The notes under the pieces: model-generated
What the model was told of the DNA's origin: nothing
Database searches by the model: none
The model's input: only the letters and a program-made list of their open reading frames with translations
Source of the DNA: Lutibacter sp.
GTDB lineage: Bacteria; Bacteroidota; Bacteroidia; Flavobacteriales; Flavobacteriaceae
NCBI GenBank assembly: GCA_030683995.1
Contig: JAUXPH010000053.1
Span: 62,001 to 126,000, forward strand
DNA: 64,000 nt
Direction of reading: 5' to 3'
In this document: piece by piece, positions 54,614 to 63,279 of the stretch
Position numbering within the stretch: the first letter of the stretch is position 1
How the letters are laid out: every line of letters begins with the position of its first letter
Made by a program: the position numbers and the translations under genes

Positions 54614-56485
54614 TTATCGTCCCATATAAACCAGTAAAACTGCAATATCGCTTGGCGAAACGCCACTGATTCTGCTCGCCTGTGAAATGGTTGTGGGTTG
54701 TATTTTGGTCAGTTTCTGGCGCGCTTCTATGGACAAAGATTTCACTTTTGAATAATCAAAGCTGGAAGGAATGGATACATTCTCCAGCCTGTTCACTTTA
54801 TCGGCCTGGTTCCTTTCCTTGTCGATATAACCGGCGTATTTCACATGGATTTCTGTTTGCTCTTCAACCTCACGGTCGATATTGTTTTCAATAACGAATG
54901 CTTCCACTTTGGCTAATTTCCTGAGATCCGTAAAGTTCAATTGTGGCCTCGCAGCTATTTTAAACATCTTCATGGATTGGTCAATTTTGGCAGAATCATT
55001 GGCTTCCAATATCGGATTTATCTCTTCGGGAAGCACGCTGGTTTCCAACAAAAATTTCACAAACAAATCGGTTTTCTCCTGCTTCTCCACCACCCTGTCC
55101 ATTCGCTCTTTTGAAACCATTCCCAATGCATAAGCCATCGGAGTTAAACGTAAATCGGCGTTATCCTGGCGTAATAAAGTTCGGTATTCCGCTCTTGAAG
55201 TAAACATTCTGTAAGGCTCTTCCGTTCCTTTGGTGATCAAATCATCAATCAAAACACCAATATAAGCTTCATCGCGTTTTAACACAAAAGGCTGCTTGCC
55301 TTGAATATTTAGCGCAGCATTTATGCCTGCCATCAACCCTTGTGCAGCTGCTTCTTCATAGCCAGTTGTTCCATTTATTTGTCCGGCGAAATACAAATTT
55401 CTGATTCGTTTGGTCTCTAAGGAATGTTTCAATTGCGTTGGCGGAAAATAATCGTATTCTATCGCGTAACCAAATCTGAAGAATTTTACGTTTTCAAAAC
55501 CAGCCACTTTTCGCAACGCTTTGTCCTGAATATCTTCAGGCAACGACGTTGAAAAACCGTTTACATAAACCTCCACTGTATCCCATCCTTCTGGCTCCAC
55601 AAAAATTTGGTGGCGTATTTTGGAAGCAAAACGATCAATCTTGTCTTCTATGGAAGGACAATATCTCGGCCCGATACTTTGAATCCGACCGTTAAACATG
55701 GGCGACCGATCAAAACCTTCTCTCAAAATGTCATGAACTTCCAAAGAGGTATAAGTCATATAACAAGAACGCTGTGTTTCTAATGGTTTTGTGGTTGCCA
55801 AATAAGAGAATTTTTCCGGGTTTTCATCTCCGGGCTGTTCAATCATTTTAGAATAATCCAACGATCTTCCATCCACTCTTGGCGGCGTTCCGGTTTTCAT
55901 TCTTCCCGCTTCAAAACCAACTTTAACCAAATCTTCCGTGATTCCAGTTGAAGCTCTTTCTCCTGCCCTGCCTCCTCCAAAAGATTTATCGCCAATATGA
56001 ATCAAACCGTTTAAAAAAGTTCCGGCTGTAATGATGACTGATTTGGCTTTTATTTCAATGCCAAGCGAAGTTTTTACACCTACAATTTTATCTCCGTCAA
56101 ACAACAATCCGTTAACTGAATCCTGATAGAAATCCAACTTGGCAGTTTGTTCCAGCATCAGCCTCCAGCATTCCGCAAAACGCATTCGGTCACTTTGTGC
56201 ACGCGGACTCCACATGGCGGGACCTTTCGATTTATTCAACATTTTAAATTGAATAGCCGTTTTATCGGTAACAACACCGCTGTATCCTCCCAAGGCATCA
56301 ATTTCGCGAATAATTTGTCCTTTAGCAATTCCGCCCATGGCTGGATTGCAACTCATTTGGGCAATATTCTGTAAACTCATAGTAATTAAAAGTGTGTGCG
56401 CGCCCATATTGGCACTCGCCGCAGCAGCTTCGCTACCCGCATGTCCGCCTCCGACTACTATAACATCATATACTGTACTAAACAT
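54614..56485 (-). CDS. mnmG: tRNA uridine-5-carboxymethylaminomethyl(34) synthesis enzyme
   Basis: 623 residues from the ATG at 56485; a TTG-initiated extension upstream would run through a parS-like palindrome and is rejected. MnmG (GidA) uses FAD, NADH and folate with MnmE to install the xm5U modification at the wobble base of some tRNAs. FAD motif VIVVGGGHAGSEAA (about 8-21), conserved MSCNPAMGGIAKGQ, GTFLNGLIHIG and C-terminal PTTISQASRISGVSPSDIAVLL. Cytoplasmic. It is flanked by two parS-like sites. Confidence 0.97.
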   Translation of the reverse strand: MFSTVYDVIVVGGGHAGSEAAAASANMGAHTLLITMSLQNIAQMSCNPAMGGIAKGQIIREIDALGGYSGVVTDKTAIQFKMLNKSKGPAMWSPRAQSDRMRFAECWRLMLEQTAKLDFYQDSVNGLLFDGDKIVGVKTSLGIEIKAKSVIITAGTFLNGLIHIGDKSFGGGRAGERASTGITEDLVKVGFEAGRMKTGTPPRVDGRSLDYSKMIEQPGDENPEKFSYLATTKPLETQRSCYMTYTSLEVHDILREGFDRSPMFNGRIQSIGPRYCPSIEDKIDRFASKIRHQIFVEPEGWDTVEVYVNGFSTSLPEDIQDKALRKVAGFENVKFFRFGYAIEYDYFPPTQLKHSLETKRIRNLYFAGQINGTTGYEEAAAQGLMAGINAALNIQGKQPFVLKRDEAYIGVLIDDLITKGTEEPYRMFTSRAEYRTLLRQDNADLRLTPMAYALGMVSKERMDRVVEKQEKTDLFVKFLLETSVLPEEINPILEANDSAKIDQSMKMFKIAARPQLNFTDLRKLAKVEAFVIENNIDREVEEQTEIHVKYAGYIDKERNQADKVNRLENVSIPSSFDYSKVKSLSIEARQKLTKIQPTTISQASRISGVSPSDIAVLLVYMGR

Positions 56486-56497
56486 ATTTTTAAATTG

Positions 56498-56513
56498 TGT
56501 TCCACGTGGAACG
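56498..56513. other. parS-like centromere site upstream of mnmG
   Basis: TGTTCCACGTGGAACG matches the consensus TGTTnCACGTGnAACA at 15 of 16 positions (last base differs). It lies in the 32-bp spacer between ybeY and mnmG. Confidence 0.75.
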
Positions 56514-56517
56514 TTTA

Positions 56518-56931
56518 TCAAGCATTAAACAATGCCAGGCATTTATCCTCTTCCAGCCTCATTATTTCTTTGTCCTTCAAGGTTTTATCTTTAAAACCCA
56601 TATAATGTAAAACACCATGAATCATCACCCTACGAATCTCATTATCAATAGTTTGATTGAAAATTTGGGCGTTTTCACGAACCCTTTCAACAGAAATAAA
56701 GATATCGCCGCTGAGTAATTTACCCATCGTATAGTCAAAGCTAATGATATCGGTTAAGGTATCGTGATCCAAAAATTCCACATTCAATTTAAGCAAGTAA
56801 TCATCATCACAAAAAACATAATTAAGCTCGCCTTCGTTAAATCCGTAGGTTTCTATGCAAGCAGAAATCCAGTTTTGAATCAATGCTTCATTATCTAATT
56901 TGAAATCCGTTTCGTAATTAAATTCAATCAT
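56518..56931 (-). CDS. ybeY: Endoribonuclease YbeY (rRNA maturation factor)
   Basis: 137 residues. YbeY processes 16S rRNA ends and takes part in ribosome quality control. The metal motif reads HGVLHYMGFKD: the first two His of HGxLHxxGYDH are present, but the third position is Lys-Asp, as in other Bacteroidota. The core SFDYTMGKLLSGDIFIS stretch is typical. The gene is close to DUF4175 (7 bp) and mnmG, in an operon usual for this phylum. Confidence 0.93.
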   Translation of the reverse strand: MIEFNYETDFKLDNEALIQNWISACIETYGFNEGELNYVFCDDDYLLKLNVEFLDHDTLTDIISFDYTMGKLLSGDIFISVERVRENAQIFNQTIDNEIRRVMIHGVLHYMGFKDKTLKDKEIMRLEEDKCLALFNA

Positions 56932-56938
56932 TTTTCTT

Positions 56939-59900
56939 TTACTGCTGTTCTTGCTTAAAATACTCCTGCACTTTCTTCTTATAAATTGTTTGCAAAGGTA
57001 ATGATTGTCGGTTTAATATTTCATTGGTTTTAAAATACGGATTTTCAACCTTGATGGCCTCAATATTACGCCGCTCAAAAATCACCTTTGGATTTTCCGA
57101 TTTTCGAATATTGTCTTCGCCTTGGTCCAATTTGGCCTTTTGCAATTTAAGCAACTCATAATTCAACTGTATAATTTTTTTTACAAGCTCCTTTTCAAAA
57201 CCTTTTTCCAGCAATTCTTTTTGCAGCTCTTCCATTTTTTTAATGGCGTCACCAGCACCATTTGCATTGGCTGGATCCTCGCCCAAAATATCTTTCAGCA
57301 TACCTTTGAGCTGTTCCTGTTGTTTGTATATTTCATACAATTCATCACTCATTCCCTCACCGTTTTCCCCGGGCTTTTTTCCCTCCTTTTCGCCTTTTTC
57401 AATACCATCTTTCATTTGTTCATTGAGCTCTCCTTGTTTTTTAATGATGTCGGGCAAAGCGAAATCAGGTGAATTTCCCTTTCCTTTTCCCTGGCCAAAA
57501 CTTGCTGATGCATTCATCAAACTTTCCAACAAATTGCTCAATGAATTGGCGAGATTGTTTGCTGAAGTAATCACAAATTGTTGGTTAGAAATACCAATAT
57601 CTGCTTTATCGTCGGTAAAGTTCAACAATGATTCATCCAAGTTGTAATGCACCTCCGAAACTTCCTTTTGAATCATCGTGCTCATTTGAACAACGCGCAA
57701 AGCCAACACATACAAACTGTCATCAATATGATTGAAATATTCCTTCAAAACATGCTGCTGTTTTAGATTGTTCGCATATTCCGGATGTTGGATACTGGCC
57801 TTTGAAAAGCGATTAAGCAAATCTTCCTGCTCAAAGGAAAAAACAATCAGGTTGTCCACAATTTTTCTAAGATCATCAATATTCTCATCAATGGACTCTC
57901 CTTCCATGGCAGCCATTGATTGCTCCATGCTTTTGCTCAATTCCTTCATTTTTTTGGCAGCAGATTTCTGACTTTTCTTTGCATTGTCAGACTTTTGCTC
58001 TTTCAACTCTTGCAAAGCTTTGTTTAAATCTTTATTGATGTCTTCCATTTCTTCCTTGTTTTCGGGAATTTTCATTGGGCGTTTCAGACACTGATTTTCC
58101 TTTTGCAATTCCTTGGATTCCTTTTTTAGTTCGTCAAATTCTTTGTTGATTTCCTGTTGCTTTTCTGGAGTGTTATTTGCGGGATTTTCGTTAGACAAAT
58201 TTTCTTCTTTTTTTGATAAATTTTCAATTTTTTCACGAAGCTGATTTGCCTTTTGCTCCACATAAAAACGTTTGGTGAGTTCTAAAATACGCTCTAAACT
58301 TTGTTCGTTGCGCTGGTTCTTTTTGGCCATATCTTTCAACTTCTCCATCAAATCATCTTTGTCTAATTTTTTTGAAAGTTCCTTTAATTCCTGCAGCATT
58401 TTTTCCTGATCCGCCAACTTTTTGGCTTCTTCAATGCGTTTCAACAATTCCTCCTTTGTTTCTTTTGTGTCCTTCCGGTCGGTTTGTTCTTTTATATTAT
58501 TTTGCAGCTGGTTCGTTTGCTTTTGAATCATTTCTTGATATTGCGTTTGCCGCTTCAACAATTCTTCCAATTTCTTTGTGTCGCTCCAATCAATCTCCGC
58601 TTTTTTCTGAATTTCATTTTTAAGTTTTTCCAAATCGTCATTTGATTGATTTGCTTTTTCAACCAACTTCGAAATCGCTCCTATATTTTCCTTTTGCTCA
58701 TCCATCAACTGTTTGTTAATTTCTTTTTCCGTTTTTTTATAATAGGAAAATAGGTTGCTTTTGGTGCTTTTGCTTCCGTTTACGGCATCATTGTCGAAAA
58801 CTTCAAAATACAATTCATAATCAACGCCTTCATCCAAAGAAATTCCTTCAGGAAAAACATAATAAAAATCGGAAATGGCAGATTTATCCACAGGAATTAA
58901 ATACGATTTAAGGGCTTTTGTATTCTTCTTGTCGTAATACACCATTTGAAGTTTGTTTACACCATAATCATCGCTTAATTGCCCCACAAACTGAACCGGG
59001 CCACGAGTGATGGAATCAATATCGGAATTTACAATAATTAGCGGATGCGCATCGGGAATCACTTCAATCATAAAATTGAGCGATTCATAATCATTCAATT
59101 GCTGGTTAGAGGTGGTAATTTTATAGCTGATGGCATTAAATATTTGTTTTGAATAACTAAAATAATCGGAAGTGTTTTGGGTAAATTTTTCTGATTTATC
59201 ATCACTTATAAATTGAACATTGTTCGTTTTTTGGGTTTCAATTTGCCAGGTAACTTTTGTTCCTTGAGGAATACTCGTATTTCCGGTATTTTGCAGCACT
59301 TCATTTTTTTTACCCGTATAAAGCGGATATTGAAGCACCATTTTTAAATTGTTGATTACGGGTGTTGCAATGCTGTTGATTACATATATTTCTGAGGTTA
59401 CGCCGTTGGCTTCCAAATAAAATTTTGTTGGTTTCTGAATTCTTGAAAAGAAATACTCAAACTTTCCCAAAGCAATGCTTTCCAAATAATAACTTTCATT
59501 TGAAAAGTTGATTTTAACATTTTCGGGAATGGTGTTTCCGACAGTTTCTATTTGAAGTGTAAAAGATCCGCCTTCAACAACCGATAAGGAATCGTTTAAA
59601 ATGGCAAAAGAAAATGGCGCAGGCGGCAAATAAACTTTGTTGTAATGCACCACTCGGGAAAAACTGTCGGTAAAAATGGCGCTGTTTCCAGTGATAAAAA
59701 CCATCAGCCAAATGACAAAAGGAATGAGCACGAATTTAAGATATTTCTTGTTTTTGGAAAAATCGACAGCGCTTTTAAAAGGAATTGGCTGCAACGCTTT
59801 CGATTTTTGCTCGATACTGGCTTCAATCAATTCAGAATTTTGCTGGCTGTTTTTTAACTGCAACATATTCAGTAACTTATCCTTCACTTCAGGAAAATGA

Positions 59901-60196
59901 TTGCCAATAATTTTAGAGGCTTCAATCTCTGTAATTCCCTTTTTCAATCCGAAAATCTTAATCAACGGGGAAGCAATGTAGCCCGCAAACAATGCGACTT
60001 CAATAAAAACAAACAACCAAAATAATAGGGAACGCAGATTTGGTTTCAGCCATAAAAAATGTTCAACAAATAGCGTAAAAATAAAATACAGCACGCCAAT
60101 CGCTAAAAATAAAAGCAATCCTTTAATCAATTCATTAAAATAATATTTTTTAATAAATTCTTGAAGTTTGGCCCGTATGCGATTAAAATTGCTCAA
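56939..60196 (-). CDS. DUF4175 family membrane protein
   Basis: 1085 residues. Two membrane helices near the N-terminus (about 24-44 and 58-80) and possibly one at about 155-172 are followed by a beta-rich region (about 180-490) and a long coiled-coil region rich in Gln, Lys and Glu (about 490-1080). The start codon is TTG at 60196; no in-frame ATG upstream or within the first 50 codons is plausible. The family occurs throughout Bacteroidota next to ybeY and mnmG, but its function is unknown. Confidence 0.85.
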   Translation of the reverse strand: MSNFNRIRAKLQEFIKKYYFNELIKGLLLFLAIGVLYFIFTLFVEHFLWLKPNLRSLLFWLFVFIEVALFAGYIASPLIKIFGLKKGITEIEASKIIGNHFPEVKDKLLNMLQLKNSQQNSELIEASIEQKSKALQPIPFKSAVDFSKNKKYLKFVLIPFVIWLMVFITGNSAIFTDSFSRVVHYNKVYLPPAPFSFAILNDSLSVVEGGSFTLQIETVGNTIPENVKINFSNESYYLESIALGKFEYFFSRIQKPTKFYLEANGVTSEIYVINSIATPVINNLKMVLQYPLYTGKKNEVLQNTGNTSIPQGTKVTWQIETQKTNNVQFISDDKSEKFTQNTSDYFSYSKQIFNAISYKITTSNQQLNDYESLNFMIEVIPDAHPLIIVNSDIDSITRGPVQFVGQLSDDYGVNKLQMVYYDKKNTKALKSYLIPVDKSAISDFYYVFPEGISLDEGVDYELYFEVFDNDAVNGSKSTKSNLFSYYKKTEKEINKQLMDEQKENIGAISKLVEKANQSNDDLEKLKNEIQKKAEIDWSDTKKLEELLKRQTQYQEMIQKQTNQLQNNIKEQTDRKDTKETKEELLKRIEEAKKLADQEKMLQELKELSKKLDKDDLMEKLKDMAKKNQRNEQSLERILELTKRFYVEQKANQLREKIENLSKKEENLSNENPANNTPEKQQEINKEFDELKKESKELQKENQCLKRPMKIPENKEEMEDINKDLNKALQELKEQKSDNAKKSQKSAAKKMKELSKSMEQSMAAMEGESIDENIDDLRKIVDNLIVFSFEQEDLLNRFSKASIQHPEYANNLKQQHVLKEYFNHIDDSLYVLALRVVQMSTMIQKEVSEVHYNLDESLLNFTDDKADIGISNQQFVITSANNLANSLSNLLESLMNASASFGQGKGKGNSPDFALPDIIKKQGELNEQMKDGIEKGEKEGKKPGENGEGMSDELYEIYKQQEQLKGMLKDILGEDPANANGAGDAIKKMEELQKELLEKGFEKELVKKIIQLNYELLKLQKAKLDQGEDNIRKSENPKVIFERRNIEAIKVENPYFKTNEILNRQSLPLQTIYKKKVQEYFKQEQQ

Positions 60197-60244
60197 TTTA
60201 ATTTTCTTAAACCCAATATTAGCTTAAAAATAATTAAAATATGA

Positions 60245-60889
60245 TTATGGTGATACAATTTTTTCTTTAATTGCGTATAAAACAAGTCCAATTCTATTTT
60301 TAACATTCAATTTAACAAATAAGGCTTCCCTGTAATTTTCAATGGTTTTGGGGCTTAAAAACATAGCTTCGGCAATTTCTTTGTAAGTCATTTCAGTACA
60401 TGACAATTTCAAAAATTCCAATTCCTTTTCTTTTAAAATTATTCTTCCTTCATTTCTCTTTTCGCCTAAAGATTTCACCAAGGTATTGGCGACATTTTCT
60501 GTATAAAAATTTCCGGTAAAATAAACTTCTTTTAAAGCATGTTCCAATAAGGAAGGATGAATGTCTTTTAGCAAATAACCATTAGCGCCCGCTTTAAGCA
60601 TTTTTATGATTGTTTCATCTTCGTTTTCCATAGAAAGCGCTAAAACTTTAATTTCGGGAAAATTGCCTTTTAGCCATCTTGTTGCTTCAATGCCGTTCAT
60701 AATGGGCATTTGTATATCCATCAAAACAATGTCAGGATGTTTATTTTCACCTTCAAAGTAATCCACAAGTTCTTTTCCGTTAGCTAAAACAGCCAACACA
60801 TTGTACTTTTCAAATGCAGAAATTAGACCATTAAGCGCCTGTGAAAACAATAAGTGATCATCAACAATAATTATATCAATTTTTTCCAT
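60245..60889 (-). CDS. LuxR/NarL family response regulator
   Basis: 214 residues from the ATG at 60889; a TTG seven codons upstream is less likely. Receiver domain (5-120): acidic pocket DD at 9-10 of IVDDHLLF, phospho-acceptor Asp in VLMDIQMP (about 55), Lys in LKDIHPS. C-terminal LuxR helix-turn-helix (about 148-210): TEMTYKEIAEAMFLSPKTIENY. It is the output of the kinase just upstream (8 bp) and the last gene of a four-gene operon. Confidence 0.95.
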   Translation of the reverse strand: MEKIDIIIVDDHLLFSQALNGLISAFEKYNVLAVLANGKELVDYFEGENKHPDIVLMDIQMPIMNGIEATRWLKGNFPEIKVLALSMENEDETIIKMLKAGANGYLLKDIHPSLLEHALKEVYFTGNFYTENVANTLVKSLGEKRNEGRIILKEKELEFLKLSCTEMTYKEIAEAMFLSPKTIENYREALFVKLNVKNRIGLVLYAIKEKIVSP

Positions 60890-60897
60890 GATTTTTC

Positions 60898-61674
60898 TTA
60901 TTTCGGACAATTAATGTATAATTTAGTTCCTTTATTTTCTGCAGATTCCATTACGAATTTTGCCCCTATTAATTTTGTTCGGCTTTGCATATTGAGTAAT
61001 CCTATTCCGCCCAAGTTATTATTGGCCTTCATATCAAAACCAATACCGTCGTCTTCAATAAAAATTTCTAAATTAGAAGGATTAAAATTCAATATCACAC
61101 TTAAAATCTTGGCCTTAGAATGTTTTAGCGTATTGTTAAAAAATTCTTGTAAAATTCTAAATAAAATGATTTCTTTTTCATTGCTCAAATTAAAGGATTC
61201 GTTTGACACCTTTAATGACGCATTTATAAAATTTAAGCGATTAAACCTGTTAATTTCATGGGTTAAGGACTCAATTAGGCCTTTGTTTTTTATGGTTTCC
61301 GGATTTAAAGATTTTGCCAAATCCCTAAGTTCTTGAAGGCTTTTTCCAACAATTTCACCGACTTCAATAATTTTATTTTGTTGATTTTCAGGCAATTCCA
61401 TTTGTAGAATGTTTATTTGCATTTTTGCCACTGACAAAAGCTGCCCAACATTATCGTGAATTTCCCAACTGATGTTTTTAAGCGCCTGTTCCTGAATTTC
61501 CAATTTTGATTTGGTGATTTCCTCCTCAAAACGAATTTTAGTTTCCCTTTGTTCAAGTAAATAGGCCGTTTTTTTCTGTTGAAAAAAAGAAAAAAACGAG
61601 ATTAATGTTATTGCCAAGATTAAAACAATGATAGTGACAACAAAAATCAAAACCTGTATTTCGGTTTGGTCCAT
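60898..61674 (-). CDS. HisKA_3-type sensor histidine kinase
   Basis: 258 residues. One N-terminal membrane helix (about 9-31), a short coiled coil, then HisKA_3 with phospho-acceptor His in SWEIHDNVGQLLS (about 70-80), and the ATPase domain with FFNNTLKHSKA (N box), EDDGIGFD (G1) and GIGLLNMQSR (G2). There is no sensory domain outside the membrane, so the signal may come from the polytopic protein encoded just upstream (4 bp). Confidence 0.93.
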   Translation of the reverse strand: MDQTEIQVLIFVVTIIVLILAITLISFFSFFQQKKTAYLLEQRETKIRFEEEITKSKLEIQEQALKNISWEIHDNVGQLLSVAKMQINILQMELPENQQNKIIEVGEIVGKSLQELRDLAKSLNPETIKNKGLIESLTHEINRFNRLNFINASLKVSNESFNLSNEKEIILFRILQEFFNNTLKHSKAKILSVILNFNPSNLEIFIEDDGIGFDMKANNNLGGIGLLNMQSRTKLIGAKFVMESAENKGTKLYINCPK

Positions 61675-61677
61675 AAG

Positions 61678-62313
61678 CTAAATATTATATTGCTTTTTAC
61701 TCATTAAAAATCCGGAAATAAAACAAGCACCCATAATGATGTTTAAACCGAATGCTATGTAACGAAAAGCACCTCGGAAAGAAATGTATTCACCAATTAC
61801 ATATACAGGTATAAAACCTATATTGTAGAATAAAACCCCAATGCTTATCCAAAAAAATAACGATTTTTTAATATTTAAAATAGCGTCGCTGTTCAACAAT
61901 TCAGAAAAATAAAGCAATACAAAAATTACGATTAAAATTCTTCCAATAATAATATTGTCGATTAATGACTGACTGGCAAAATCCTTAAAAAATGAGATAT
62001 TTATTATCGTGTAAATGAGGTAGAAGGCCAATAAACCTTTTATGCCTGCACGTGCCTTAATGTTTTTAATCCTTGATAAAAAAAACAACCCATAAAAATA
62101 TAGGCTTAATATAATCCAGGTATGGTATATAAAAAAAGTTGGCCTCTTTAAAACAAAGGAGAAATAAGTTCCTGTAACCTCAGTTAAAAAAGAATAAATC
62201 AAAAAATATAAAAATAATTTTAACGGTGTGCTATGCGCATATTTTTTATAAAAAAAAATGGCAAAAGCAATTATTACAAAATAATTGACGATAAAAAAAT
62301 ATTTCTGTACCAT
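61678..62313 (-). CDS. Polytopic membrane protein, probable sensor partner
   Basis: 211 residues from the ATG at 62313 (MVQKYFFIVNYF); the longer frame upstream begins inside the previous gene and lacks an ATG at a sensible place. Six or seven hydrophobic segments cover nearly its whole length. No family is recognised. It lies 4 bp before the kinase gene and 5 bp after the gene at 62318-62713, so it is likely the signal-sensing membrane component of this two-component system. Inference. Confidence 0.7.
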   Translation of the reverse strand: MVQKYFFIVNYFVIIAFAIFFYKKYAHSTPLKLFLYFLIYSFLTEVTGTYFSFVLKRPTFFIYHTWIILSLYFYGLFFLSRIKNIKARAGIKGLLAFYLIYTIINISFFKDFASQSLIDNIIIGRILIVIFVLLYFSELLNSDAILNIKKSLFFWISIGVLFYNIGFIPVYVIGEYISFRGAFRYIAFGLNIIMGACFISGFLMSKKQYNI

Positions 62314-62317
62314 AAAA

Positions 62318-62713
62318 CTATTGTGGATAAACAGCCGAAGGCGGATTACCGTATTGGCCGTCATTTAATCCGTCAATTTCAGTAATATCCATATTGAGTG
62401 ACGCCTCCAACTCATTTTTCAATGCGCTAATTTTTGATTGCGTTGGTATAAAAAATACGGTTGATAAATTACTTTTGCTTGGGTCTTTTTCATTTTTCGC
62501 ATACGCCCCAAAATAAATGCGCAACCCATTTACGGCAATCCCTTTCGCTTTTCCTTCTTGTTCCACAAAATCAATATATTCTTTCAATTCTTCAATTGAG
62601 AACCAACAAGATATTGCATCCTTTTTACCTATAGCCGAATCTATTGCTTTTGCGCGTGTTTTTACAAAATTTTGGTTTAACTCTTTTGCTTCTTCCTTTG
62701 TTATTTTTTTCAT
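62318..62713 (-). CDS. Small soluble protein, unknown function
   Basis: 131 residues without signal or membrane segment, starting MKKITKEEAKELNQNFVKTR and ending GNPPSAVYPQ. The Trp/Phe-rich middle (CWFSIEELKEYIDFVEQEGK and GLRIYFGAY) and the C-terminal GNPP are typical of a Bacteroidota protein group that I recognise but that has no named function. It opens the two-component operon. Its start codon lies inside the 95-bp leader repeat shared with the region before tex. Confidence 0.7.
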   Translation of the reverse strand: MKKITKEEAKELNQNFVKTRAKAIDSAIGKKDAISCWFSIEELKEYIDFVEQEGKAKGIAVNGLRIYFGAYAKNEKDPSKSNLSTVFFIPTQSKISALKNELEASLNMDITEIDGLNDGQYGNPPSAVYPQ

Positions 62714-62802
62714 CTGTTTATATTATATTTTTTATTGGTACAGCTGCTGTTCGCCATTAATCATTCTACTGTGTATCAAAATTTGTTATGGCTCGTTTCA
62801 TC
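62708..62802 (-). repeat. 95-bp leader repeat, copy 2
   Basis: Reverse complement of this stretch nearly equals 24442-24534: it contains GATGAAACGAGCCATAAC and ends with AATATAAACAG followed by ATG, which is the start codon of the 62318-62713 gene. Thus the repeat forms the 5' leader of this operon. Confidence 0.85.
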
Positions 62803-62945
62803 TTGTTAAAATTTTTGTTTGGAAAGATAAAGATAGTATTTTCCTTTTTATAAAAAAGGGGGAATATCCCCTATAAAATGAAGGGAATTACCCCTATCCA
62901 ACACCGCATATTTAAATTACTTTTGAAAAAAATAATTAACTAAAA

Positions 62946-63101
62946 ATGAATTTCAGTAAAAAAATATTCTTAAAAAACCAACAGTTGATTATAGTGAGCA
63001 TAATTATATTTGCAATAGCGTGCCTAAACTTTTATTTACTCAATAAAGTGATTTCTGGTTCAGAAACGCCAAAAATAATAGAAAAAAATTTAAGAATCTA
63101 A
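62946..63101 (+). CDS. Small single-pass membrane protein, 51 residues
   Basis: Starts ATG at 62946 and ends TAA at 63101. MNFSKKIFLKNQQ is followed by a clear hydrophobic segment (about 14-32, LIIVSIIIFAIACLNFYLL) and a short basic/acidic tail. It has a plausible RBS-free leader and precedes a strong terminator. No homolog known to me. Confidence 0.45.
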   Translation: MNFSKKIFLKNQQLIIVSIIIFAIACLNFYLLNKVISGSETPKIIEKNLRI

Positions 63102-63192
63102 CTGTAAAAATGATTGTCAATTAGTCCCCGCACATAGTTTATTTAACCCAAATTAGAATTTTTTTAAAATCAATTTTGGGGTTGGTTTTAGG

Positions 63193-63218
63193 GGTTGCTT
63201 TCGAGCAACCTTTTTTTT
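63193..63218 (+). terminator. Rho-independent terminator upstream of gltX
   Basis: GGTTGCT and AGCAACC pair perfectly around a TTCG loop and are followed by eight T. It ends a transcript that must start upstream, perhaps that of the small membrane protein at 62946-63101. Confidence 0.9.
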
Positions 63219-63251
63219 GTTTTAAAAGATGCATATTCCTATTGATAAATT

Positions 63252-63259
63252 TATCTTTG
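63252..63259 (+). promoter_or_regulatory. -7 promoter element of gltX
   Basis: TATCTTTG matches TAnnTTTG, 21 nt before the ATG at 63280. Upstream of it is the terminator, so gltX has its own transcript. Confidence 0.55.
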
Positions 63260-63279
63260 CAACTTAAATAATTGATAAA

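Noticed and set aside
56486-56521. Longer MnmG start from a TTG at 56521
   Set aside because: It would run through the parS-like palindrome and overlap ybeY; the ATG at 56485 gives the standard MnmG N-terminus.
60196-60240. A missing ATG start for the DUF4175 gene
   Set aside because: No upstream in-frame ATG exists, and the TTG start gives the expected family N-terminus, so TTG is accepted.
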